Positions 1-4,466 of a stretch of 7,068 nucleotides of DNA are shown piece by piece. Position 1 is the stretch's first letter. Each line of letters starts with the position of its first letter. Source of the DNA: Chloroflexota bacterium (GTDB lineage Bacteria; Chloroflexota; Limnocylindria; P2-11E); the NCBI GenBank assembly GCA_025350745.1, contig JANXXG010000375.1:1-7068 (forward strand), read 5' to 3'. The notes below the pieces were generated by a model. The model saw only the letters and a program-made list of their open reading frames with translations. It made no database searches and had not been told where the DNA came from. The translations under genes were made by a program, and so were the position numbers.

Positions 1-1
1 T

Positions 2-217
2 TCGTATCTCGACCGGGAGCTGTCGCCCGTCGAGGTCACCGAGGTCCGCTCCCACCTCGACGGCTGCGGCGGCTGCGACGACAACTTCGTGATCGAGGAG
101 CGCTTCCTGGCGCACGTCCGTGACTCGTGCACCGGCGAACAGGGCGACACCGCTCCGACGAACCTCCGCACGCGGATCGTGACGCGACTCCGGATGGAGC
201 ATGACGCGTCCCGCTAG
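2..217 (+). CDS. rsrA: RsrA-like zinc-binding anti-sigma factor, C-terminal part (5' end outside window)
   Basis: Seventy-one codons ending in TAG are visible; the start lies upstream of the window. The N-terminal visible part reads SYLDRELSPVEVTEVRSHL and is followed by a His-x3-Cys-x2-Cys zinc motif (HLDGCGGC, visible residues 18-25). A further Cys lies in RDSCTGEQ, and the C-terminal segment TAPTNLRTRIVTRLR is typical of the family. Known members (Streptomyces RsrA, mycobacterial RshA) bind an ECF sigma factor of the SigR/SigH type in the cytoplasm and release it when thiol oxidation expels zinc. The sigma gene is normally immediately upstream, so it probably lies just outside the window. 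Where Streptomyces RsrA has two adjacent Cys after the zinc motif, this protein has only one. Redox sensing is inferred from family membership; a differently tuned ZAS-family anti-sigma is the alternative. Confidence 0.85.
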   Translation, partial: SYLDRELSPVEVTEVRSHLDGCGGCDDNFVIEERFLAHVRDSCTGEQGDTAPTNLRTRIVTRLRMEHDASR

Positions 218-220
218 CTA

Positions 221-249
221 TTGACATTGTGTGTGTGAGTGTGTCTAGA
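221..249 (+). promoter_or_regulatory. Sigma70-type promoter for the 20-aa Lys-rich peptide
   Basis: A perfect TTGACA (221-226) is followed by a 17-nt spacer and TCTAGA (244-249), which matches the -10 consensus at three of six bases; TAGATA at 246-251 is an alternative with a 19-nt spacer. The spacer is almost entirely a TG repeat, with five TG units at 228-237, then AG, TG, TG. The -35 starts three bases after the upstream stop codon, so the following gene need not depend on read-through. The -35 is convincing; the exact -10 is uncertain. Confidence 0.6.
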
Positions 250-266
250 TAGGGTCAATCGTGGCC

Positions 267-280
267 AGAAGGGGGTGATC
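267..280 (+). promoter_or_regulatory. Extended Shine-Dalgarno, near-complete anti-SD match
   Basis: AGAAGGGGGTGATC almost fully matches the complement of the bacterial 16S rRNA 3' end (AGAAAGGAGGTGATC). The block GGGGGTGATC (271-280) differs from GGAGGTGATC at a single base. The GGGGG core ends nine bases before the ATG at 285. This supports the reality of the very short gene that follows and predicts strong initiation. Confidence 0.75.
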
Positions 281-284
281 TCCA

Positions 285-347
285 ATGCCAGCGAAGAAGA
301 AGGCCGCCAAGAAGACGGCAAAGAAGTCCGCCAAGAAGAAGAAGTAG
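285..347 (+). CDS. 20-residue lysine/alanine-rich basic peptide
   Basis: The ORF is ATG to TAG and encodes MPAKKKAAKKTAKKSAKKKK: 11 lysines (all AAG codons), five alanines, and no acidic or aromatic residues. It looks like a free-standing version of the AKK-repeat tails of histone H1-like proteins and actinobacterial HupB, which bind nucleic acid through charge. No fold, signal peptide or membrane segment can be present. Its reality rests on context: a consensus -35 upstream, a near-complete anti-SD match, and two hairpins downstream, the second a strong intrinsic terminator. I do not recognise a named family. Plausible roles are nucleoid or RNA compaction, a ribosome- or polyphosphate-binding peptide, or a leader peptide whose lysine codons are sensed. 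A non-coding RNA that happens to contain this ORF is less likely given the ribosome binding site. It sits directly behind a stress anti-sigma gene. Confidence 0.65.
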   Translation: MPAKKKAAKKTAKKSAKKKK

Positions 348-360
348 CTTTTTGAGATGC

Positions 361-386
361 AGCGACGACCACGGTCGTCGCTCTTT
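361..386 (+). terminator. GC-rich hairpin downstream of the peptide gene (weak terminator)
   Basis: AGCGACGACC (361-370) and GGTCGTCGCT (373-382) are perfectly complementary over 10 bp. With two bases between them, the real fold is probably an 8-bp stem with a 6-nt loop. The downstream run CTTTCGTT is a poor U-tract, so termination here may be partial; RNA stabilisation is an alternative role. Confidence 0.5.
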
Positions 387-420
387 CGTTCAGATCGATC
401 CGGCACCTTTCGCGATCTCG

Positions 421-458
421 CCGATCCGCTCTAGGCCTGAGCGGATCGGTTTCTTTTT
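421..458 (+). terminator. Strong Rho-independent terminator
   Basis: CCGATCCGCT (421-430) pairs perfectly with AGCGGATCGG (440-449) across a 9-nt loop and is followed directly by TTTCTTTTT (450-458). This is a textbook intrinsic terminator on the + strand. There is no matching A-run on the left, so it would not serve transcription arriving from the opposite strand. It closes the unit begun at 221 and insulates the gene at 503. Confidence 0.85.
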
Positions 459-487
459 GGGGGTCCCACCGGGAGCGGTGCCGGACG

Positions 488-493
488 TACGCT
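488..493 (+). promoter_or_regulatory. Candidate -10 element for a leaderless mRNA of the 503 gene
   Basis: TACGCT fits TANNNT and ends nine bases before the ATG at 503. Initiation would fall at or next to the start codon. No Shine-Dalgarno lies upstream of that ATG, which agrees with a leaderless transcript, common in Actinobacteriota. No good -35 is visible at 17-19 nt. The same GTACGCT heptamer occurs in the livK promoter. Confidence 0.3.
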
Positions 494-502
494 TCGCTCT
501 CG

Positions 503-847
503 ATGCGTGAACGGACGATGCCCGAGGTCGACGCGCGGGGGGTGGCCACCGGTCTGGCGCTCACAATTCTGGTAGCGATCGGCCTCACGATCTTCGGTTT
601 TCCGCCCATTTCCGCGCTGATCGGCCTTGCTGCGGGCGGCTACGCCGCCGGCCGGATGGCCGGTCGCGATGGACTCTTCCACGGCGCGGTCGTCGGTGTC
701 CTTGCGATCATCGCCGCGTCGATCGCCGCGAGCGCGGGTAACGCGACCGTGTCGAACGTCCTCGCGGACACGCTCACGATCGTCCTCAGCGACGTGCTGT
801 TCCTGCTGTCGGCTTCCGCGGGAGGGTGGATCGCGACGCGGAGCTGA
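503..847 (+). CDS. Small integral membrane protein (TIGR04086/YrzE-like), about four helices
   Basis: The 114-residue product is very hydrophobic. Probable membrane segments lie at about residues 14-30, 35-50, 60-80 and 88-110. A conserved-looking cytoplasmic turn, AGGYAAGRMAGRDGLFHGA at about 44-62, has the GxxAGRxAGRxGxxHG pattern of small bacterial membrane proteins of the TIGR04086 type, whose function is unknown. A second ATG five codons later (518) is an alternative start. Neither start has a Shine-Dalgarno; the first is preferred because TACGCT sits at leaderless spacing before it. The final 62 bases (786-847) are also the 3' end of nth on the other strand. The strong terminator just upstream means the gene is transcribed independently. 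Family assignment is from the motif only and is moderately sure. Confidence 0.6.
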   Translation: MRERTMPEVDARGVATGLALTILVAIGLTIFGFPPISALIGLAAGGYAAGRMAGRDGLFHGAVVGVLAIIAASIAASAGNATVSNVLADTLTIVLSDVLFLLSASAGGWIATRS

Positions 848-1541
848 GCGCCTTCGTCTTCTTCGGATAGGGACAGACGTCGGCCACCGGACACTCGGGG
901 CAGCGGGGCGTCGGATTGCAGATGCGGCGGCCGTGGAGGACCAGACACCACGTTGCCTTGACCCAATCCGCCTGCCGGAAGACCCCCCGGAGGTCGACTT
1001 CGATCTCATCGGGGTCGACCTGCCGGGTCAGCCCGAGACGGCCGGCCACCCGCGCGACGTGCCGGTCGACGGCGACCGCCGGCACCCCGAAGGCATTCGC
1101 CAGGACGATCGATGCGGTCTTCCTTCCGACGCCGGGCAGCGAGATCAGCCCCTCCATGTCGCCCGGGACCTTGCCTCCGAAACGCTCGACGATGCCGCGC
1201 GCGGCTCCCTGCACCGACTTCGTCTTCTGGCGGAAGAACCCGGTGGGCTTGAGCTCTCGCTCGAGCACCGCGGTCGACGCTCCGGCGTAGTCGGCGGCGG
1301 TGCGGTACTTCGGGAAGATGACCGTCCGCGTGACCTCGTTGATCCGCTCGTCCCGGGCCTGGGCGGCGAGGATCGTCGCCACGAGCAGCTGGAGCGGATC
1401 GGCGAACTCGAGCGTCGGACCCCAGTCCGGGTGGGCTTTCTCCAGTCGGGCGAGCGTTTTCCGGGCCCGAGCCCGCAGCTCGGGGGTCACCGGCCGGGGA
1501 CGGGCGCTCCTTCCGGCTTTCGCCGGAGATCTGGCGGGCAT
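786..1541 (-). CDS. nth: Endonuclease III (DNA glycosylase/AP lyase)
   Basis: The 251-residue product removes oxidised pyrimidines from DNA and cleaves the abasic site (base excision repair, cytoplasm). The N-terminal helix carries LVATILAAQARDERIN (53-68), matching the family's LSAQxxDxxVN region. The helix-hairpin-helix LPGVGRKTAS (135-144) contains the catalytic Lys141, and VDRHVARVAGRLGL (158-171) contains the catalytic Asp159. A 4Fe-4S loop has Cys208, Cys214, Cys217 and Cys223. The usual spacing is C-x6-C-x2-C-x5-C; here the first gap is five. About 20 extra residues at the N terminus and a 28-residue basic tail flank the core. The ATG is chosen because it overlaps the upstream TGA by one base (TGATG), implying coupled translation. 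It is the last gene of a three-gene operon and its 3' end runs into the convergent membrane-protein gene. Confidence 0.95.
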   Translation of the reverse strand: MPARSPAKAGRSARPRPVTPELRARARKTLARLEKAHPDWGPTLEFADPLQLLVATILAAQARDERINEVTRTVIFPKYRTAADYAGASTAVLERELKPTGFFRQKTKSVQGAARGIVERFGGKVPGDMEGLISLPGVGRKTASIVLANAFGVPAVAVDRHVARVAGRLGLTRQVDPDEIEVDLRGVFRQADWVKATWCLVLHGRRICNPTPRCPECPVADVCPYPKKTKALSSASRSTLPRKPTAGTARR

Positions 1542-2092
1542 CAGTGCAGATCCGCCCAGGTCACCAGCACCGAGAACTGGCGGCACCAGACGACCACGCT
1601 CTTGTAGGCGGAGAGGTCGGCGTCGGCCGGGAGCGTGTAGTTGAACGAGCCGTTCGTGGCCTTCAGCGGACCGACGTACAGGCTGGTCGCTTCGCTCCAT
1701 TTCCCGCCCGTCTCGCGCGAAAGGTACACATGGACGTCGGGCGCGTTCGTGATGGCGACGTTCTCGAATCGGAGGACAGTCGTGTCGCCGGCGCGCACCA
1801 GCAGCGTCGCACCGGTGCCGTTGTGCTGCCCGTCGACGAAGCCGAGCGTGCCGCTCGCGATCGTTCGGGGCGCGACGGCCGCGCTCGCGGTCGCTGCGGT
1901 ACCGGCTCGTGTCACCGCGGGTGCGGCGCTCGACGTGGTGATGCCGACCGCGGGCGGCGTCGTCGGGAAGGCCTCGTTCGCCGTCGTCCGGATGAACAAC
2001 GGGGAGCCCAGATACCAGCCGACCGCCGCGACCACCAGGACGACGGAGATCACCGCGGCCATACGGACGGGCGTCGCCACGATGCGCTTCAC
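1541..2092 (-). CDS. Membrane-anchored DM13-domain protein
   Basis: The 183-residue product has a short basic N terminus (MKRIVATPVR) and one hydrophobic helix at about 11-30. A juxtamembrane SPLFIRTTANEAFP (30-43) resembles the segment seen in other bacterial DM13 proteins. A Thr/Ala-rich low-complexity linker (about 44-80) is followed by a C-terminal DM13 domain (81-182). Domain hallmarks are SGTLGFVDGQHNGTG (80-94), LRFENVAITNAPDVHVYLS (107-125) and SVVVWCRQFSV (165-175), with the near-invariant Cys170. DM13 is proposed in the literature to have a redox or electron-transfer role; no activity can be read from the sequence. It probably faces outward, tethered by the N-terminal helix. The GTG start lies in a GTGA overlap with the upstream gene's stop and there is no clear Shine-Dalgarno, so translation is probably coupled. 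Confidence 0.85.
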   Translation of the reverse strand: MKRIVATPVRMAAVISVVLVVAAVGWYLGSPLFIRTTANEAFPTTPPAVGITTSSAAPAVTRAGTAATASAAVAPRTIASGTLGFVDGQHNGTGATLLVRAGDTTVLRFENVAITNAPDVHVYLSRETGGKWSEATSLYVGPLKATNGSFNYTLPADADLSAYKSVVVWCRQFSVLVTWADLH

Positions 2093-3060
2093 GGGAAATC
2101 GATCAGCTCGCCGAAGCCGTGCGCGCGGGCGCGCTCGAATGCCCGGGTCGCCACGACGAGATCCTGGATCGCATTGCCCACGCTCTTGAACAGCGTACGT
2201 TCCGCCCCGGTCGTCCGGCCGGGGACGGCTCCGGTCAGCACCTCGCCGATCTCGGCGACGTCCGACGGTCGAAGGCCGCGCAGCTCGCCGGCCTCCATCA
2301 GCGCGGCGGCGCGCTGATCGACGACGACCCGCGCGCCACGCACGGCATCGTCGTCGAGCTCGCGCATTGCCGGCGTGAACGAGCCGACGGCCGTGATGTG
2401 CACGCCGGACGGCAGCAGGGCGCCGGGAAAGACGGGCTCGGCACTGGTCGTTGCAGTGATCACCACGTCGGCGCCGTCCAGCGCTGCGGCGGTCGTTTTG
2501 GCAGGCTGGACCGAGACCCCGGCGAGCCCGGGCTCGGCCGCCGCCCAGTGGCAGAACCCGGCGGCGTGGGCGGGGTCGCGCGTCACGACCCGGACCTCGC
2601 GGATCGGCCGGACTGCGACCAGCCCGAGCAGCTGGGTCCGGGCCTGCGCGCCCGCGCCGAAGAGCGTCGCCACCGTCGCCGCCGGCCGGGCAAGCGTGCG
2701 GGCCGCGACCCCGCCGGCAGCGCCCGTCCGGATTGCGGTCAGCGCCGCCCCTTCGATCAACGCGACGAGGTCGCCGCTCGATGCATCAATAAGGAGGACG
2801 GTGGCGGCCACGAGGGGGCGCCCGACGGAGCGGTTCCCCGGCGCCACGCTCACGACCTTGACGGAGTACCAGGGGGCGCCGGCGAGGGATGCGGGCATGG
2901 TGAGCGCGACGCCCTCCTTATTGATAGGGACGCTGAGCCGGACGGGGGTCGTGGCCTGACCGGTCGAAAGGGACCGAAAACCAGCCTCCACGGCGTCGAT
3001 CGCGTCCCCCATCGGACACGCCAGCGCGACGTCTTTGGCCCGCAGGAGCAGCACGCCCAT
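2089..3060 (-). CDS. Ornithine cyclodeaminase/mu-crystallin family NAD(P)-dependent oxidoreductase
   Basis: The 323-residue product is full length for the family. Visible features are TTPVRLSVP (37-45) with substrate-region Arg41, WYSVKVVSVAPGNRS (64-78) with Lys68, TAIRTGAAGGVAARTLARP (108-126) with Arg111, the Rossmann dinucleotide loop LFGAGAQA (133-140), and TLFKSVGNAIQDL (289-301). Members include ornithine cyclodeaminase, archaeal alanine dehydrogenase, ketimine reductase and pyrroline-2-carboxylate reductase. At the position of the catalytic Asp of Pseudomonas ornithine cyclodeaminase, in a GxDxPGKxEL motif, this protein has AVGSFTPAMREL with Phe228. True ornithine cyclodeaminase activity is therefore unlikely; an imine/ketimine or pyrroline reductase or amino-acid dehydrogenase is more probable. 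The ATG at 3060 gives the family-typical beginning (MGVLLLRAKDV). It has no Shine-Dalgarno, so the mRNA may be nearly leaderless. It is the first gene of the minus-strand operon, divergent from livK. Confidence 0.92.
   Translation of the reverse strand: MGVLLLRAKDVALACPMGDAIDAVEAGFRSLSTGQATTPVRLSVPINKEGVALTMPASLAGAPWYSVKVVSVAPGNRSVGRPLVAATVLLIDASSGDLVALIEGAALTAIRTGAAGGVAARTLARPAATVATLFGAGAQARTQLLGLVAVRPIREVRVVTRDPAHAAGFCHWAAAEPGLAGVSVQPAKTTAAALDGADVVITATTSAEPVFPGALLPSGVHITAVGSFTPAMRELDDDAVRGARVVVDQRAAALMEAGELRGLRPSDVAEIGEVLTGAVPGRTTGAERTLFKSVGNAIQDLVVATRAFERARAHGFGELIDFP
2785..2925. repeat. 13-bp perfect inverted repeat inside the oxidoreductase gene
   Basis: ATCAATAAGGAGG (2785-2797) and CCTCCTTATTGAT (2913-2925) are exact reverse complements separated by 115 bases. 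In the minus-strand mRNA the first-transcribed copy reads ATCAATAAGGAGG (codons for residues 46-50, INKEG) and the second CCTCCTTATTGAT (residues 88-92, VLLID). The two could pair as the stem of a long hairpin. Both copies are AT-rich islands in GC-rich coding sequence. One contains a Shine-Dalgarno-like AAGGAGG and the other its complement. Confidence 0.6.
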
Positions 3061-3064
3061 TTCG

Positions 3065-3093
3065 TTGACGAGCCTAGGGGCTGCTCGTACGCT
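3065..3093 (+). promoter_or_regulatory. Promoter of the livKHMG transport operon
   Basis: TTGACG (3065-3070), a 17-nt spacer and TACGCT (3088-3093) make a good housekeeping-type promoter: five of six at the -35 and a TANNNT -10. The predicted start near 3100 leaves a leader of roughly 65 nt before livK, which has its own Shine-Dalgarno. The -35 lies only five bases from the divergent gene's ATG. Confidence 0.6.
3071..3076 (-). promoter_or_regulatory. Candidate -10 for the divergent oxidoreductase operon
   Basis: On the minus strand TAGGCT (TANNNT) ends ten bases before the ATG at 3060, so transcription would start at or just before that codon. The absence of any Shine-Dalgarno there fits a leaderless or nearly leaderless mRNA. 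No convincing -35 is visible. The element lies inside the spacer of the + strand livK promoter. Confidence 0.3.
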
Positions 3094-3104
3094 CAGCGGC
3101 CACA

Positions 3105-3143
3105 GGGCCCATCGGGCCCAGGGATGGGGAGCCGGCTTCGGCC
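3105..3143 (+). promoter_or_regulatory. Structured leader of livK mRNA with alternative hairpins
   Basis: Two GGGCCC palindromes (3105-3110 and 3114-3119) can pair across a 3-nt ATC loop. Alternatively CCCATC (3108-3113) can pair with GATGGG (3123-3128), which excludes the first fold. A short GGC-TTCG-GCC hairpin with a C(UUCG)G loop follows (3134-3143). The GAGGGAGGA ribosome site (3155-3163) lies just downstream and is not itself in these stems. This does not match a riboswitch class I recognise; a regulatory role is inference. Confidence 0.35.
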
Positions 3144-3166
3144 TACCCAAAAACGAGGGAGGATCT

Positions 3167-4450
3167 ATGCAAAGGCGCTGGCTTTCCACGACCACTATTG
3201 CCATTGCTGTCGCGCTCGTCGCGGCGGCCTGTGGCGGCGGTGGCACGGGTGCGACCACCACAGGACCTGCGGCCACCACGGCGGCGGCTGCCACCACGGC
3301 GGCTCCGGCCGCCGAGATCATCATCGCGAGCGACCTGCCGACCTCTGGAGCGGACGCCTCGAGCGGCCTGCCGACCCAGAACGGCGCGGCCTTCGCGGTC
3401 TCGCAGACCCCGACCTATAAGGGCATCAAGATCACGTTCAAGCCGTTCGACGACACCGTGAACGGCGTGCACGACCCGCAAAAGGGCGCGCAGAACGTGC
3501 AGCAGATGCTCTCCGACCCCAAGGTCCTCGCGATGGTCGGCCCGTTCAACTCGAACGTCGCCCGGGCTGAGATCCCGATAGCGAACCAGGGACAGCTCGC
3601 GATGATGAGCCCGTCGAACACCAACGAGTGCTTGACGCAGCTCTTCCCGTACTGCGACCCCAAGCCGGCGGCGCTCCGCCCGACCGGTAAGAACAACTAC
3701 TTCCGCATCGCCGCTCCGGACACCGTCCAGGGTCCCGCGATGGCGGACTACGTCATCAAGACGCTCAAGCTCACCAAGGTCGCCGTGTTCTCGGACAACG
3801 AGACCTTCGGCAAGGGCGTCGCGGACAACTTCGTGAAGCGCCTCACCTCCACCGGCGGCACGCTCACGAACCGTCAGGACTTCGACATGAAGACCACGAG
3901 CGACTTCAAGGCCTTCATCAACGCGGCCAAGGCCGCCGGCGCGCAGGCGATCTACGCAGGCGCCACCTCCGCGACCAAGGCCTGCATCGTGCGTAGCCAG
4001 ATGGCTGGCATCCTCGATGTACCGTTCACCGGACCCGATGGCATCGGCGATGACCAGTGCCTCAAGGACGCCGGCGCGAACACCGCGAACATGTACTTCA
4101 CCAACGCGGCGGGCGACGCCGCACAGAACCCGGACGCCGCGGCCACGGTCGCAGCGTTCAAGGTCGCGTACCCGAAGGCCTCTGACCTCGGGGCGTACAC
4201 CTTCCCGGCCTACGACTGCGCCCTCATCCTCGTGGACGCAGTGAAGCGTGCGATCGACGCGAACGGCGGCAAAGTGCCGTCCCGCCAGCAGGTGATCGAC
4301 GCGGTCCAGGCAACGAGCGGTCTTAAGGGGACCGTCGGGACGTACGCGTTCGACGCGAACGGCGACCCGAAGTCGGCGACCATGGCCTTCTGGTTCACGA
4401 AGGGCACGCCAGCGGTGTGGACCTTCCAGAGCCAGTTCAGCGTCCAGTAG
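3167..4450 (+). CDS. livK: Branched-chain amino acid ABC transporter, substrate-binding lipoprotein
   Basis: The 427-residue product is a type I periplasmic-binding protein (Peripla_BP_6/LivK). The ATG is set by GAGGGAGGA at 3155-3163. A signal peptide MQRRWLSTTTIAIAVALVAAAC ends at lipidated Cys22; the lipobox has Ala rather than Leu/Val at -3. A low-complexity Gly/Thr/Ala linker (23-50) precedes the bilobed domain. That domain opens with IIIASDLPTSGADASSG (51-67) and includes the first-lobe ligand region VGPFNSNVARAEIP and MMSPSNTNECLT (124-157), then VAVFSDNETFGKGVADNF (205-222) in the second lobe. Cys155 and Cys163 bracket a short loop as in disulphide-bearing relatives; Cys273, Cys298 and Cys351 are also present. 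It captures substrate outside the membrane and delivers it to LivH/LivM. Hydrophobic amino acid specificity is inferred from the operon; amides, urea or aromatic acids are alternatives for this family. Confidence 0.93.
   Translation: MQRRWLSTTTIAIAVALVAAACGGGGTGATTTGPAATTAAAATTAAPAAEIIIASDLPTSGADASSGLPTQNGAAFAVSQTPTYKGIKITFKPFDDTVNGVHDPQKGAQNVQQMLSDPKVLAMVGPFNSNVARAEIPIANQGQLAMMSPSNTNECLTQLFPYCDPKPAALRPTGKNNYFRIAAPDTVQGPAMADYVIKTLKLTKVAVFSDNETFGKGVADNFVKRLTSTGGTLTNRQDFDMKTTSDFKAFINAAKAAGAQAIYAGATSATKACIVRSQMAGILDVPFTGPDGIGDDQCLKDAGANTANMYFTNAAGDAAQNPDAAATVAAFKVAYPKASDLGAYTFPAYDCALILVDAVKRAIDANGGKVPSRQQVIDAVQATSGLKGTVGTYAFDANGDPKSATMAFWFTKGTPAVWTFQSQFSVQ
3272..3304 (+). repeat. Short direct repeat encoding the lipoprotein's Thr/Ala linker
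   Basis: Two near-identical copies of GCCACCACGGCGGC lie back to back: an 18-nt unit at 3272-3289 and a 15-nt unit at 3290-3304. They encode ATTAAA and ATTAA. Copy number could drift by in-frame slippage, changing only the length of the flexible tether between the membrane anchor and the binding domain. Confidence 0.6.
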
Positions 4451-4466
4451 CGACTCGACCCACGGC

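Noticed and set aside
421..458. The strong terminator as a bidirectional terminator for the minus-strand operon
   Set aside because: There is no A-run on the left side of the stem to give a U-tract on the minus strand, and it lies more than 300 bases beyond the nth stop.
627..1607. A 326-codon + strand open frame opposite nth
   Set aside because: It lies over the nth catalytic and iron-sulfur motifs in antisense and its product is Arg/Pro/Asp-rich without a domain; a shadow frame.
1542..1700. N-terminal extension of nth to an ATG near 1700
   Set aside because: The extension has no similarity to Nth and runs through the DM13 coding region in another frame; the ATG at 1541 overlaps the upstream stop by one base as expected for coupled genes.
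3035..3166. Earlier start for livK at 3035
   Set aside because: The added residues would precede the lipoprotein signal peptide and destroy it; the ATG at 3167 has GAGGGAGGA directly upstream.
3061..3324. N-terminal extension of the oxidoreductase beyond 3060
   Set aside because: The extra residues are Ala/Val/Pro low complexity and lie antisense to the livK signal peptide and promoter; family members begin at MGVLLLRAKDV.
2119..3420. A 433-codon + strand open frame opposite the oxidoreductase gene
   Set aside because: Its translation is low-complexity Arg/Gly/Asp-rich, and it is antisense to a gene with clear family motifs and a good start.
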